In this document: in pieces, positions 7,209-16,981 of the stretch | Layout: each line of letters starts with the position of its first letter | Position numbering within the stretch: the stretch's first letter is position 1 | From: DATGFB01 sp032160545 | GTDB taxonomy: Bacteria; Actinomycetota; Actinomycetes; Mycobacteriales; Jatrophihabitantaceae | Direction of reading: 5' to 3' | DNA length: 27,355 nucleotides | Assembly (NCBI GenBank): GCA_032160545.1 | Contig: JAVHVN010000015.1 | Coordinates: 1 to 27,355, forward strand | The notes under the pieces: generated by a model | What the model was told of the DNA's origin: nothing | What the model saw: only the letters and a program-made list of their open reading frames with translations | Database searches by the model: none | Made by a program: the position numbers and the translations under genes

Positions 7209-10019
7209 GTGGCGGGAAAGGGCGCCAAGCTGGTGATCGTCGAGTCACCGGCGAAGGCCAAGACGATCGGCGGATACCTGGGCGACGGGTACGTCGTCGA
7301 GGCGTCGATCGGCCACATCCGCGACCTCCCGCGCAACGCCGCGGACGTCCCGGCGGCCTACAAGGGGCAGCCGTGGGCGCGACTCGGCGTCGACACCGAG
7401 CACGACTTCGAGCCGCTCTACGTGGTCAGCCCCGACCGCAAGCAGCAGGTCAGCAAGCTCAAGATGCTGGTCAAGGACGCCGCCGAGCTCTACCTCGCGA
7501 CAGATGAGGACCGCGAGGGTGAGGCGATCGCGTGGCACCTGGTGCAGACCCTGAACCCCAAGGTTCCGGTGCGGCGCATGGTGTTCCACGAGATCACGCC
7601 GGCCGCGATCGCCGAGGCTGTGGCGAACCCGCGCGACATCGACGAGCACCTGGTCGACGCGCAGGAGACACGCCGGATCCTGGACCGCCTGTACGGGTAC
7701 GAGGTCAGCCCCGTGCTCTGGAAGAAGGTGCTGCCGCGGCTGTCGGCCGGCCGGGTGCAGTCCGTCGCGACGCGCATCGTGGTCGAGCGCGAACGCGCCC
7801 GGATGGCCTTCCACACCGCCGAATACTGGGACGTCGAAGGCACCTTCTCGCCGAACCAGCCCAAACCCGGCGACCCCGAGACCTTCTCCGCGACGCTGGT
7901 CGCACTCGACGACATCCGCATCGCCACCGGCCGTGACTTCAATGCCGCGACGGGACGGGCGGGGGGCGACGTGCTGCACCTCGACGAGGGCGGCGCCCGT
8001 GGCCTCGCGGCCCGCCTGGACGGGCGCCCGTTCGAGGTGCGCCGCGTCGAGGAGAAGCCCTACCGCCGCCGTCCGTACCCGCCGTTCATGACCTCGACGC
8101 TGCAACAGGAGGCCGGCCGCAAGCTGCGCTGGTCGTCGGCCACCGCCATGCGTGTGGCGCAGCGGCTGTACGAGAACGGCTACATCACCTATATGCGGAC
8201 GGACTCGACGAATCTGTCCGCGACCGCGCTGACCGCGGCCCGCGCGCAGGCCCGCGAGCTGTACGGAGACGCATACGTTCCGGCCGAGGCGCGCACGTAC
8301 AGCCGGAAGGTGAAGAACGCGCAGGAGGCGCACGAGGCGATCCGGCCCGCCGGCGATCACTTCCGCACCCCGGGCGAGGTCGCCGCGCAGCTCAGCAGCG
8401 ACGAGTTCCGGCTGTACGAGCTGATCTGGCAGCGCACCCTCGCTTCGCAGATGTCGGACGCGGTGGGCACGACAGTGTCGGTGCGCCTCAGCGGCGAGTC
8501 CGTCGCGGGTGAGCGGGCCGAGTTCGCGACGTCGGGACGCACCATCACGTTCCCCGGATTCCTGCGCGCATATGTCGAGGACACCGACGAGTCGGCCGAG
8601 AAGGACGACGCCGAGAAGCGCCTGCCGCAACTGGCCGCGCGCGACGCGCTCACGCCGCGTGAGTTCCAGGCGCAGGGTCACTCGACCTCACCGCCCGCGC
8701 GCTACACCGAGGCCTCCCTGGTGAAGGCGCTCGAGGAACTCGGCATCGGACGCCCGTCCACGTACGCGTCGATCATGCAGACGATCCAGGACCGCGGCTA
8801 CGTGTGGAAGAAGGGCGCTGCGCTCGTCCCGTCGTGGACGGCCTTCGCGGTGGTCGGACTGCTCGAGTCGTACTTCGGCAGGCTGGTCGACTACGGCTTC
8901 ACCGCGTCGGTCGAGAACGATCTCGACCAGATCGCCGCGGGGGACCGGTCGCGGGTCGAGTGGTTGGGGCGCTTCTACTTCGGAGCGAACGGAGCGAACG
9001 GAGCCGACGGAGCCGACGCCGCCGACGCCGCCAACGCCGCCCACGGCAGCGATCCGCAGCGCATCTCGGCGCAGGGCGGCTTGAAGCGCCTCATCGCCGA
9101 CCGCCTCGAACAGATCGACGCGCGAGGGGTGAACTCGATCCCGCTGGGCGACACGGGCGTAGTCGTGCGGGTTGGGCAGTACGGCCCGTACCTGCAGCGC
9201 GGCGAGTCGACGGAGGCCGCCGACCGCGCCTCGATCCCCGACGACCTCGCGCCGGACGAGCTGACCCCCGAGAAGGTGCAGGAGCTGTTCGCGGCACCGA
9301 CCGGTGGCCGGGTGCTCGGCGAGGTCGACGGCCGCGAGGTGACGGTCAAGAACGGCCGGTACGGCCCGTACGTCACCGACGGCGAGAAGACCTCGTCACT
9401 GTTCAAGACGATGACCCCCGATGACGTGACGCTCGACGAGGCGCTGCGGCTGCTCAGCCTGCCACGCTCGCTGGGCGAGCTCGACGGCGAGGACGTCACC
9501 GCGCAGAACGGCCGCTACGGCCCGTACGTCAAGAAGGGCACCGACTCGCGCTCACTCGAGACCGAGGAGCAGCTGTTCACGGTGGCGCTCGAGCAGGCTC
9601 GCGACCTGTTCGCCCAGCCGAAGCTGCGCGGCCGGCGGGCGGCAGCCGCACCGCCGTTGCGCGAGCTGGGCAACGACCCGGTGTCCGGAAAGGCGATGGT
9701 CGTCAAGGACGGCCGCTTCGGCCCGTCCGTCACGGACGGCGAGACCAACGCGTCGTTGCGACGCGACGACTCCATCGAGGAACTCACCGACGAGCGCGCC
9801 GCCGAGTTGCTGGCCGACCGCCGCGCGCGTGGCCCGGCGAAGAAGGCCGCCAAGAAGGCGCCGGCGAAGAAGGCCGTGGCGAAGAAGACCGCCGCCAAGT
9901 CCGCGGCGAAGAAGACCGCCGCCAAGTCCGCGGCGAAGACGGCCGGCGCCACGAAGACGGCGGCGAAGAAAGCAGCAGCCAAGAAGGCGCCCGCAGAGGC
10001 GGCCGCGCGACCGGAGTGA
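7209..10019 (+). CDS. topA: DNA topoisomerase I (type IA)
   Basis: A 936-residue enzyme that relaxes negatively supercoiled DNA by single-strand passage. The Toprim domain begins KLVIVESPAKAKTI (residues 6-19) and carries the acidic triad DEDREGE (Asp99, Asp101, Glu103). The catalytic tyrosine is Tyr328 in YITYMRTDSTNLS. Four C-terminal repeats with an NGRYGPYV-like core lie near residues 653, 711, 765 and 831, the non-zinc arrangement of actinobacterial TopA. The end (875-936) is a Lys/Ala tail of AKKAAKK-type repeats that probably grips DNA. A Gly/Ala/Asn/Asp low-complexity insert occupies 592-615. GTG at 7209 has GGAGAG five bases upstream. Upstream in-frame starts lack homologous sequence. 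Confidence 0.97.
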   Translation: MAGKGAKLVIVESPAKAKTIGGYLGDGYVVEASIGHIRDLPRNAADVPAAYKGQPWARLGVDTEHDFEPLYVVSPDRKQQVSKLKMLVKDAAELYLATDEDREGEAIAWHLVQTLNPKVPVRRMVFHEITPAAIAEAVANPRDIDEHLVDAQETRRILDRLYGYEVSPVLWKKVLPRLSAGRVQSVATRIVVERERARMAFHTAEYWDVEGTFSPNQPKPGDPETFSATLVALDDIRIATGRDFNAATGRAGGDVLHLDEGGARGLAARLDGRPFEVRRVEEKPYRRRPYPPFMTSTLQQEAGRKLRWSSATAMRVAQRLYENGYITYMRTDSTNLSATALTAARAQARELYGDAYVPAEARTYSRKVKNAQEAHEAIRPAGDHFRTPGEVAAQLSSDEFRLYELIWQRTLASQMSDAVGTTVSVRLSGESVAGERAEFATSGRTITFPGFLRAYVEDTDESAEKDDAEKRLPQLAARDALTPREFQAQGHSTSPPARYTEASLVKALEELGIGRPSTYASIMQTIQDRGYVWKKGAALVPSWTAFAVVGLLESYFGRLVDYGFTASVENDLDQIAAGDRSRVEWLGRFYFGANGANGADGADAADAANAAHGSDPQRISAQGGLKRLIADRLEQIDARGVNSIPLGDTGVVVRVGQYGPYLQRGESTEAADRASIPDDLAPDELTPEKVQELFAAPTGGRVLGEVDGREVTVKNGRYGPYVTDGEKTSSLFKTMTPDDVTLDEALRLLSLPRSLGELDGEDVTAQNGRYGPYVKKGTDSRSLETEEQLFTVALEQARDLFAQPKLRGRRAAAAPPLRELGNDPVSGKAMVVKDGRFGPSVTDGETNASLRRDDSIEELTDERAAELLADRRARGPAKKAAKKAPAKKAVAKKTAAKSAAKKTAAKSAAKTAGATKTAAKKAAAKKAPAEAAARPE
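8982..9053 (+). repeat. low-complexity GAN/GAD/AAD triplet repeat inside topA
   Basis: Nine-base units of the type GGAGCGAAC, GGAGCCGAC and GCCGCCGAC run in the topA frame and encode residues 592-615 (Gly-Ala-Asn, Gly-Ala-Asp, Ala-Ala-Asp). The insert lies between the catalytic core and the first C-terminal repeat domain, so it probably acts as a flexible linker. Confidence 0.8.
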
Positions 10020-10038
10020 CGCCGCTCGTCGTCGCGGT

Positions 10039-10815
10039 TCAGGGCCGGTGCGCCACCGCGAAGATTCGCCGGAACGGGAACACCGTTCCGTGCCGCGTCG
10101 CGGGATAGGCCGCACGCAACCGCGCCGCGTACGTGCTCTCGAACTCGGCCGCGCCGTCCGCCGGTAGCGCGGCAAGGACGGGCCGCAGGCCGGTGCCGCG
10201 CACCCACTCCAGCACCGGGTCATCGCCGGGCAGCACGTGCAGGTACGTCGTCTCCCACACGTCGACGGACAGCCCGGCGTCGGCGAGCAGCGATGCGTAC
10301 TGCGCAGGGGAGGCGACGCTGTCGTGGTGGTGCAGAACGCCGGCGAGTCGGTCCGACCATGCGGCCGACTCGGCCAGCTCGCGCATCAGGACGTGCGAGG
10401 GCGAGGCAAAGTTGCCGGGCACCTGCACGGCAACCCACCCGCCGGAGGGCAACGCCTCGGCCCATGAGCGCAGCAGCTCCAGGTGCCCGGGCACCCATTG
10501 CAGTGCAGCGTTGCTGACGATGACATCGGTGTCCGTGGGCATCGCCCAGTGCGCCGCGTCCCCGACTCGGAAGCCGAGCCGGTCGGTGGCCAGCGGGCGG
10601 GCTCGCTCGATCATCTCCCGCGAGGAGTCGAGGCCGTCGACGACTGCGCCCGGCCAGCGCTCGGCGAGCGTCGCCGTCAACGTCCCGGGGCCGCACCCGA
10701 TGTCGACGACCCGGCGCGGCGACTCCGCAGCCACCCGCCCGACGAGATCGAAGAATGGCCGGCTGCGCTCGTCGGCGAACCGCGCGTACTGCCCGGGATC
10801 CCATTGCATTGCCAC
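10039..10815 (-). CDS. tam: trans-aconitate 2-methyltransferase-like SAM-dependent methyltransferase
   Basis: A 258-residue class I methyltransferase with the Tam layout: WDPGQYARFADERSRPFFDLV at the N-terminus, SAM motif I DIGCGPG at residues 38-44, acidic motif II region GLDSSREMI, and NAALQWVPGH, typical of Tam. Tam methylates trans-aconitate, a by-product of the TCA cycle, using SAM in the cytosol. The GTG at 10815 is favoured because GGGGGA lies eight bases upstream; the Met two codons later is an alternative. The length fits the family (about 250-260). It is convergent with topA, only 19 bases apart. Its upstream side carries the MarR-type operator at 10851-10862, so a MarR regulator may control it. 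Confidence 0.85.
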   Translation of the reverse strand: MAMQWDPGQYARFADERSRPFFDLVGRVAAESPRRVVDIGCGPGTLTATLAERWPGAVVDGLDSSREMIERARPLATDRLGFRVGDAAHWAMPTDTDVIVSNAALQWVPGHLELLRSWAEALPSGGWVAVQVPGNFASPSHVLMRELAESAAWSDRLAGVLHHHDSVASPAQYASLLADAGLSVDVWETTYLHVLPGDDPVLEWVRGTGLRPVLAALPADGAAEFESTYAARLRAAYPATRHGTVFPFRRIFAVAHRP

Positions 10816-10850
10816 GAACGCTGTCCCCCATCGACGCCCAGAGAATATTT

Positions 10851-10862
10851 CTTGAGGCCAAG
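10851..10862 (+). promoter_or_regulatory. MarR-type operator (copy 1), upstream of tam
   Basis: CTTGAGGCCAAG is a dyad with arms CTTG and CAAG. The 25 bases 10851-10875 differ at only two positions from 12858-12882 in front of the intact marR gene. It lies 36 bases upstream of the tam start on the opposite strand and in front of the marR remnant. The dyad type resembles TTGA-n2-TCAA sites used by many MarR-family repressors. Binding is inferred. Confidence 0.6.
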
Positions 10863-10944
10863 AGATATGACAGGACACCTGGCCGACCTCCTGGACGAGC
10901 GGCGGGCCGAGGCGTTCGCCGCCTCGAGGTTTACGGCGCACTAG
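10851..10944 (+). pseudogene. remnant of a second marR-like gene, with its operator
   Basis: After the operator-like 25 bases, an ATG at 10867 opens a 25-codon frame ending at TAG 10942-10944. Codons 5-17 read LADLLDERRAEAF, identical to residues 33-45 of the MarR protein encoded at 12890-13405. The 39 bases differ at seven positions, all synonymous third positions. Compared with the intact gene, the leader end and first 32 codons are missing, and the frame ends soon after the shared segment. It is therefore best read as an internally deleted and truncated marR paralogue. The synonymous-only divergence implies that it was maintained as protein before it decayed. A functional micropeptide is possible but unsupported. 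Confidence 0.7.
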
Positions 10945-10951
10945 ATCAGGG

Positions 10952-12688
10952 TCAGGACCCGGGCAGGAACCAGCCGAACAAGGGTCGCTCCGACAGCTGC
11001 CACTTGACCATGCGCGTCAGTTGACGTTGTTTTACTTGCTGGTAATCAGATGTATCACCCAGCGCTGTCGCCATCGACCACGGATAGGCTCCGGAATTCC
11101 AGGCTGGCTGGCCGAGACTCCGGCCCTCGCCGGAGCCGAACAACTGGTACGACTGCAGGGTCGGGCCGACGTCAGCCGGCTGGCACCCTGAAACGCCGAC
11201 AGGACGAAAAGGGTCGACAAATGTTAGGCAGGGCAGTTCGTCCACGTGGGGTATGTCGAGCCGCAGGCGGTAAACGAGTTGCAGAGGCGCGTACGAAAGA
11301 CCGTTCCGTCGGGCGCGTTCGGCTTGGATTTTCCAGTTTTGAAGTCGGGTTGGGTCGCCGCAGGGTCCGATGTCGACTGGCACGCCGGCGAGGTAGGCGG
11401 TGGGGGTGTCTTGGGGGGCTACTCCCAAGCAGCGGGGAAGCCCGTGGTACTTGTTTGTCGGGTCTTGCGAGATGTAGATGATCTGTCCGGATTGGACGGT
11501 TTTAGCCTGCCCGGTGGGGGGTTTCAGTGCTCCCGGGCCTTTCAGTACGCCGGGGCCGGTGGGTCCGTCCCACCCTGGTCCGGGGGTGCACAGGGCGGTG
11601 GGGCAGCTGGTGTCGCCGTTGTTGTTGGAGGCGCCGTCGGTGATGTCCTCGACGGTGCTGCCGGTGGCGTTGGTGGAGACGTAGGCGGGCGGTGATTCGT
11701 CCTCCGCCGGTGGGCGTTGCAGCGCGGCGACCCCGGCGATGATCGCCTGGCTGACGCCGCCGGCGTAGTAGGTCGACCAGGCCCCGGCGGCATACACCGC
11801 CATCCGGGTCGAGGTGGCCGAGATATCAGAGGTGGCGCGTCCGCTGCACGCGCTGACCGGCACGGTGTTCTGCCAGGTTGGTTTCGGCTCACTGGAGATG
11901 CACCCGGAGCCGGAATAGGGTGACGCCTTCTCTCGCCACGCCAGCTGGTTGCCCTCCAGGATGGTGCTGCCGACATTGAGGACGCCGGGCGCGGACTGGG
12001 GCCAGAGCAGGCGCCCGTTGAGCCAGCCGTCGTTACCGCTGGAGGCGGAGTAGACGATCCGGTCGTAGAGCGGGAAGTCCAACTGCTTGATCTTCGAACT
12101 GATCGTGGGTCGCACGGACTCGGTGAAGGTGACGAACCGGCCACCGAGAGCTTCGACGGTGTTGGTCGCCGCGGTCAGCTGACGGGCCGTGGTCACGCCC
12201 AAGACCGCGATGTCGCAGTTCGGGCACACCGCACTGATCAGTTCCGTGGCGACGGTTGTCCGGTCCTGCCCGTCGGGCGGCCCGTCCGCCGGGATCGCGG
12301 CAACTCGCACACCTTGGGAATCCAGAAGGTCCAGGCAGCCGTTGGCGATGGTGCACGCCGGCAACGCGAACTGCTCGCGGTAGGCCGCCAGGTCCGCCGC
12401 CAGCGACGGGCTCGGTACGCCGATCACGAAAACCCGCTGACCCGGCCCCTTGGCGGCATCCCGCAACCCGTAGGCGTCCTGAAGGTCCTCGGGCGACAGG
12501 CCCGGCGGCGGAACATCGCTGCTGATCAGGCTCACCGACCGGCCGTCCACGCACACCGGCGCCGACCTACCAGCAACTGGGCATCCAGCCCCCAGTGGCT
12601 GACCCGGGCCGCTGCCCTGATTCGCGACGGCCAGAGCGCACAAGAGCGCCGCCACCACAACAGAGCGAGCGAGAATCGTTCGGGACAT
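10952..12688 (-). CDS. secreted sedolisin-like (S53) protein lacking catalytic Glu/Asp
   Basis: A 578-residue exported protein. A signal peptide (residues 1 to about 22) leads to an S53-like domain: LSPEDLQDAYGL (64-75), LAAYREQFALPACTIANGC (100-118), SAVCPNC (152-158), SASSGND (214-220), CSGRATSDIS (281-290), GGVSQAIIAGVAAL (310-323) and GWDGPTG (372-378). In active actinobacterial relatives the Glu/Asp pair lies in EISLDLD before SAVCPNC; here those positions are Arg143 and Ala147. The oxyanion Asp of SSGDSG is Asn219. Ser313 remains but sits in GGVS instead of GGTS. There is no long propeptide. The C-terminal 180 residues have a CL...QNW / CLTF...LQSYQ pattern, possibly a ricin-type beta-trefoil. 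It is probably an inactive binding protein. GGAGA precedes the ATG at 12688. Confidence 0.75.
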   Translation of the reverse strand: MSRTILARSVVVAALLCALAVANQGSGPGQPLGAGCPVAGRSAPVCVDGRSVSLISSDVPPPGLSPEDLQDAYGLRDAAKGPGQRVFVIGVPSPSLAADLAAYREQFALPACTIANGCLDLLDSQGVRVAAIPADGPPDGQDRTTVATELISAVCPNCDIAVLGVTTARQLTAATNTVEALGGRFVTFTESVRPTISSKIKQLDFPLYDRIVYSASSGNDGWLNGRLLWPQSAPGVLNVGSTILEGNQLAWREKASPYSGSGCISSEPKPTWQNTVPVSACSGRATSDISATSTRMAVYAAGAWSTYYAGGVSQAIIAGVAALQRPPAEDESPPAYVSTNATGSTVEDITDGASNNNGDTSCPTALCTPGPGWDGPTGPGVLKGPGALKPPTGQAKTVQSGQIIYISQDPTNKYHGLPRCLGVAPQDTPTAYLAGVPVDIGPCGDPTRLQNWKIQAERARRNGLSYAPLQLVYRLRLDIPHVDELPCLTFVDPFRPVGVSGCQPADVGPTLQSYQLFGSGEGRSLGQPAWNSGAYPWSMATALGDTSDYQQVKQRQLTRMVKWQLSERPLFGWFLPGS

Positions 12689-12853
12689 GTGGTCTCCAGA
12701 TTTCGCCCACTCGAATGTCACGAGGTTCCATCTGGAACGTCGCAAACATGACGCCCGGTGCAGCCACCACATGACGCGAACCCGAACGGCGCTGCTCGCC
12801 CGACCGATCGTCGCCCGCACCTGATCCAGCGGGGCCGCATCCCGTAGCCGTCG

Positions 12854-12875
12854 ATATCTTGAGATCAAGAGATAT
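12854..12875 (+). promoter_or_regulatory. MarR-type operator (copy 2), marR autoregulatory site
   Basis: CTTGA-GA-TCAAG (12858-12869) is a near-perfect dyad, extended outwards by ATAT on both sides. It lies 20 bases before the marR ATG and about 170 bases from the divergent sedolisin-like gene, so one site could serve both. CAGGAT at 12878-12883, six bases before the ATG, could be a -10 for a leaderless transcript, which would place the dyad between -35 and -10. No good Shine-Dalgarno sequence precedes marR. Confidence 0.65.
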
Positions 12876-12889
12876 GACAGGATGGGCGG

Positions 12890-13405
12890 ATGCCCGACGA
12901 GGTCGACGACATCGTCGCTGCGTGGCGCCGGGAACGACCTGATCTCGACGTCGCCCCGTTGGAGGTGCTGTCGCGCATCAGCCGGCTCGCCGACCTGCTC
13001 GACGAACGCCGGGCCGAAGCCTTCGTCGAACACGGCCTGCAGGCGCACGAATTCGACGTACTCGCCGCGCTGCGCCGGGCCGGCGAGCCGTTCGAGCTGA
13101 CGGCCGGCGAGCTCTCCGGCCTGACGCACGTGACCTCGGGAACGATGACGAGCCGGCTCGACAGGTTGACCGCCCGCCGGTTGGTGTCCCGGCATCCCGA
13201 TCCCGGCGACGGGCGGATCGTCCGGGTGCGGTTGACGAGTACCGGCCGCCGCCGGGTGGACGCGGCCTTCGGCGCGCTCGTCGAGACCGAACGCCGCCTG
13301 CTGGCGTCGCTTCCGGGGCACCGGCACCGCGAGGTGGCCGACGCGCTGCGTGAGTTGCTCGCGGCGGCCGACGGCGCGGCGCTGAGCGCCGACGACGCGC
13401 GCTGA
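12890..13405 (+). CDS. MarR family transcriptional regulator
   Basis: A 171-residue winged-helix repressor. A dimerisation helix region (residues about 20-50, LSRISRLADLLDERRAEAF) is followed by the DNA-binding core: LQAHEFDVLAALRRAG, the recognition helix in LTHVTSGTMTSRLDRLTARRLV, and the wing with HPDPGDGRIVRVRLTSTG. The C-terminal helices complete the dimer interface. MarR proteins repress their own and neighbouring genes and are released by small ligands, often phenolics. The palindrome directly upstream predicts autoregulation. The divergent sedolisin-like gene and, through the second operator, tam are plausible targets. Ligand unknown. Downstream are housekeeping genes with no obvious regulatory link. 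Confidence 0.92.
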   Translation: MPDEVDDIVAAWRRERPDLDVAPLEVLSRISRLADLLDERRAEAFVEHGLQAHEFDVLAALRRAGEPFELTAGELSGLTHVTSGTMTSRLDRLTARRLVSRHPDPGDGRIVRVRLTSTGRRRVDAAFGALVETERRLLASLPGHRHREVADALRELLAAADGAALSADDAR

Positions 13406-13464
13406 GCGCCCCGGCCGCAGCGTCGCCTGCCGCCGATACGCTGGAACCGACCGTTGCGCGTCCT

Positions 13465-13478
13465 AGGGGGGAACCATC
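13465..13478 (+). promoter_or_regulatory. strong ribosome binding site before a possible ATC start of MFS-tmk
   Basis: AGGGGGG (13465-13471) is followed five bases later by ATC (13476-13478), in frame with the MFS-Tmk fusion. The next codons (Ser-Ala-Asp-Arg-Ala-Ala-Pro) look like a normal protein head. A TAG at 13464-13466 closes the frame upstream. The only canonical start further down (GTG 13539) has no ribosome binding site. Confidence 0.5.
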
Positions 13479-13538
13479 AGCGCAGACCGCGCCGCTCCGC
13501 AGGCCGCCACGACGGCGCCAGCCGGTGCCGTCTCCACC

Positions 13539-15763
<2,225 letters not shown>

Positions 15764-15767
<4 letters not shown>

Positions 15768-16972
15768 CTGCTGTCGTCGGCTCGAGCATGTGGGACGACC
15801 TGGTTGGCCAGGATCACACGGTGGCGATCCTGCGTGCGGCGGCGGCCGCGGCGTACGAGATCGCACACGATCGGCCCGCGCCTGCGGGCGCGATGACGCA
15901 CGCCTGGCTGTTCACGGGACCGCCCGGATCCGGCCGGTCGGTCGCCGCGCGCGCACTCGCGGCGTCGCTGCAGTGCGAACGTCCCGACGAGCTCGGCTGC
16001 GGGACCTGCCCGGCCTGCCGGACGGTACGGGCGCGCACCCACCCCGACGTGCACTCCGTCGTACCGGAAGGGCTGTCCATCGGCGTGGCCGAGATGCGTG
16101 CCGTGGTCGGCATCGCCGCGCGGCGCCCCGCGCTCGGCCGCTGGCAGGTCGTCGTCATCGAAGACGCCGACCGGCTCACCGAACAGGCCGCGAACGCGCT
16201 GCTCAAGGCCATCGAAGAACCACCCGAGCGGACGGTATTCCTGCTCTGCGCGCCGTCGACGCATCCCGACGACGTGTCGCTCACCGTCCGGTCGCGATGC
16301 CGCCTCGTGGCGCTCCGCACACCGCCGGCCGCAGCGGTCTCGGCGGTACTCCAGCGCGACGGCCTCGACCCCGCCACCGCCGACTGGGCCGCCGCGGCCG
16401 GCCAGGGCCACATCGGACGCTCGCGGCGCCTGGTGCGCGACGACGCGGCCCGCGCGCGGCGGGCCGAGGTCCTGGCGATCCCGGCGTCGTTGACCTCGCT
16501 GCGCGCCTGCCTCGAGGCCGCCGACCAGCTCGTCACTGCCGCCGAAGGTGAGGCAGCGGGCCTGGCGGGCGAACTCGACGCCGGGGAGACCGAGGCGTTG
16601 CAGACGGCGCTCGGTGCAGGTGGCACCGGCAAGGGTGCCGCGACGGCGGCACGCGGCATGGCCGGCGCACTCAAGGATCTCGAGCGGCGGCAGAAGTCAC
16701 GCACCACCCGCGCGCAGCGCGACGCGCTCGACCGCGCGCTCGTCGACCTCGTCGCCTTCTACCGCGACGTGTTGCTCGTGCAGTCGGGGTCCTCCGTACC
16801 GCCCGCGCATCCAGACCTCGCCGACGACGTGCGGGCCGTGGCGCTGGCGCTCGGTCCCGCCGGCACGCTTCGGCGCATGAACGCCATCCTCGCCTGCCGC
16901 GAGGCGCTCGATCTCAACGTGAAGCCGCGCATCGCCGTCGAGGCGATGACCGCGGCGCTGCGGCTGCCCTAG
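15764..16972 (+). CDS. holB: DNA polymerase III delta' subunit
   Basis: A 402-residue clamp-loader subunit of the AAA+ superfamily. Visible are WDDLVGQDHTV (10-20), a P-loop-like GPPGSGRS (52-59), a four-Cys zinc module (Cys71, 79, 82, 85), VIEDADRL (132-139), ANALLKAIEEPP (143-154) and the SRC motif (TVRSRC, 174-179). The P-loop Lys is replaced by Arg58, in keeping with delta' being the non-hydrolysing stator of the loader. It helps to load the beta clamp onto primed DNA in the replisome. It overlaps tmk by four bases, as in many bacteria where tmk and holB are coupled, and is followed nine bases later by the PSP1 gene. Confidence 0.95.
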
Positions 16973-16975
16973 AGT
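16970..16975 (+). promoter_or_regulatory. possible -10 element for a leaderless PSP1 transcript
   Basis: TAGAGT fits TANNNT, overlaps the holB stop codon and ends six bases before the GTG of the PSP1 gene, which has no Shine-Dalgarno sequence. This spacing would place the transcript start at or near the GTG, as in leaderless actinobacterial mRNAs. Read-through from tmk-holB is the alternative. Confidence 0.3.
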
Positions 16976-16981
16976 CGCCGC

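Noticed and set aside
10867..10944. Functional 25-residue micropeptide
   Set aside because: All shared residues are explained by ancestry from a MarR protein, there is no ribosome site before its ATG, and the C-terminus is arbitrary.
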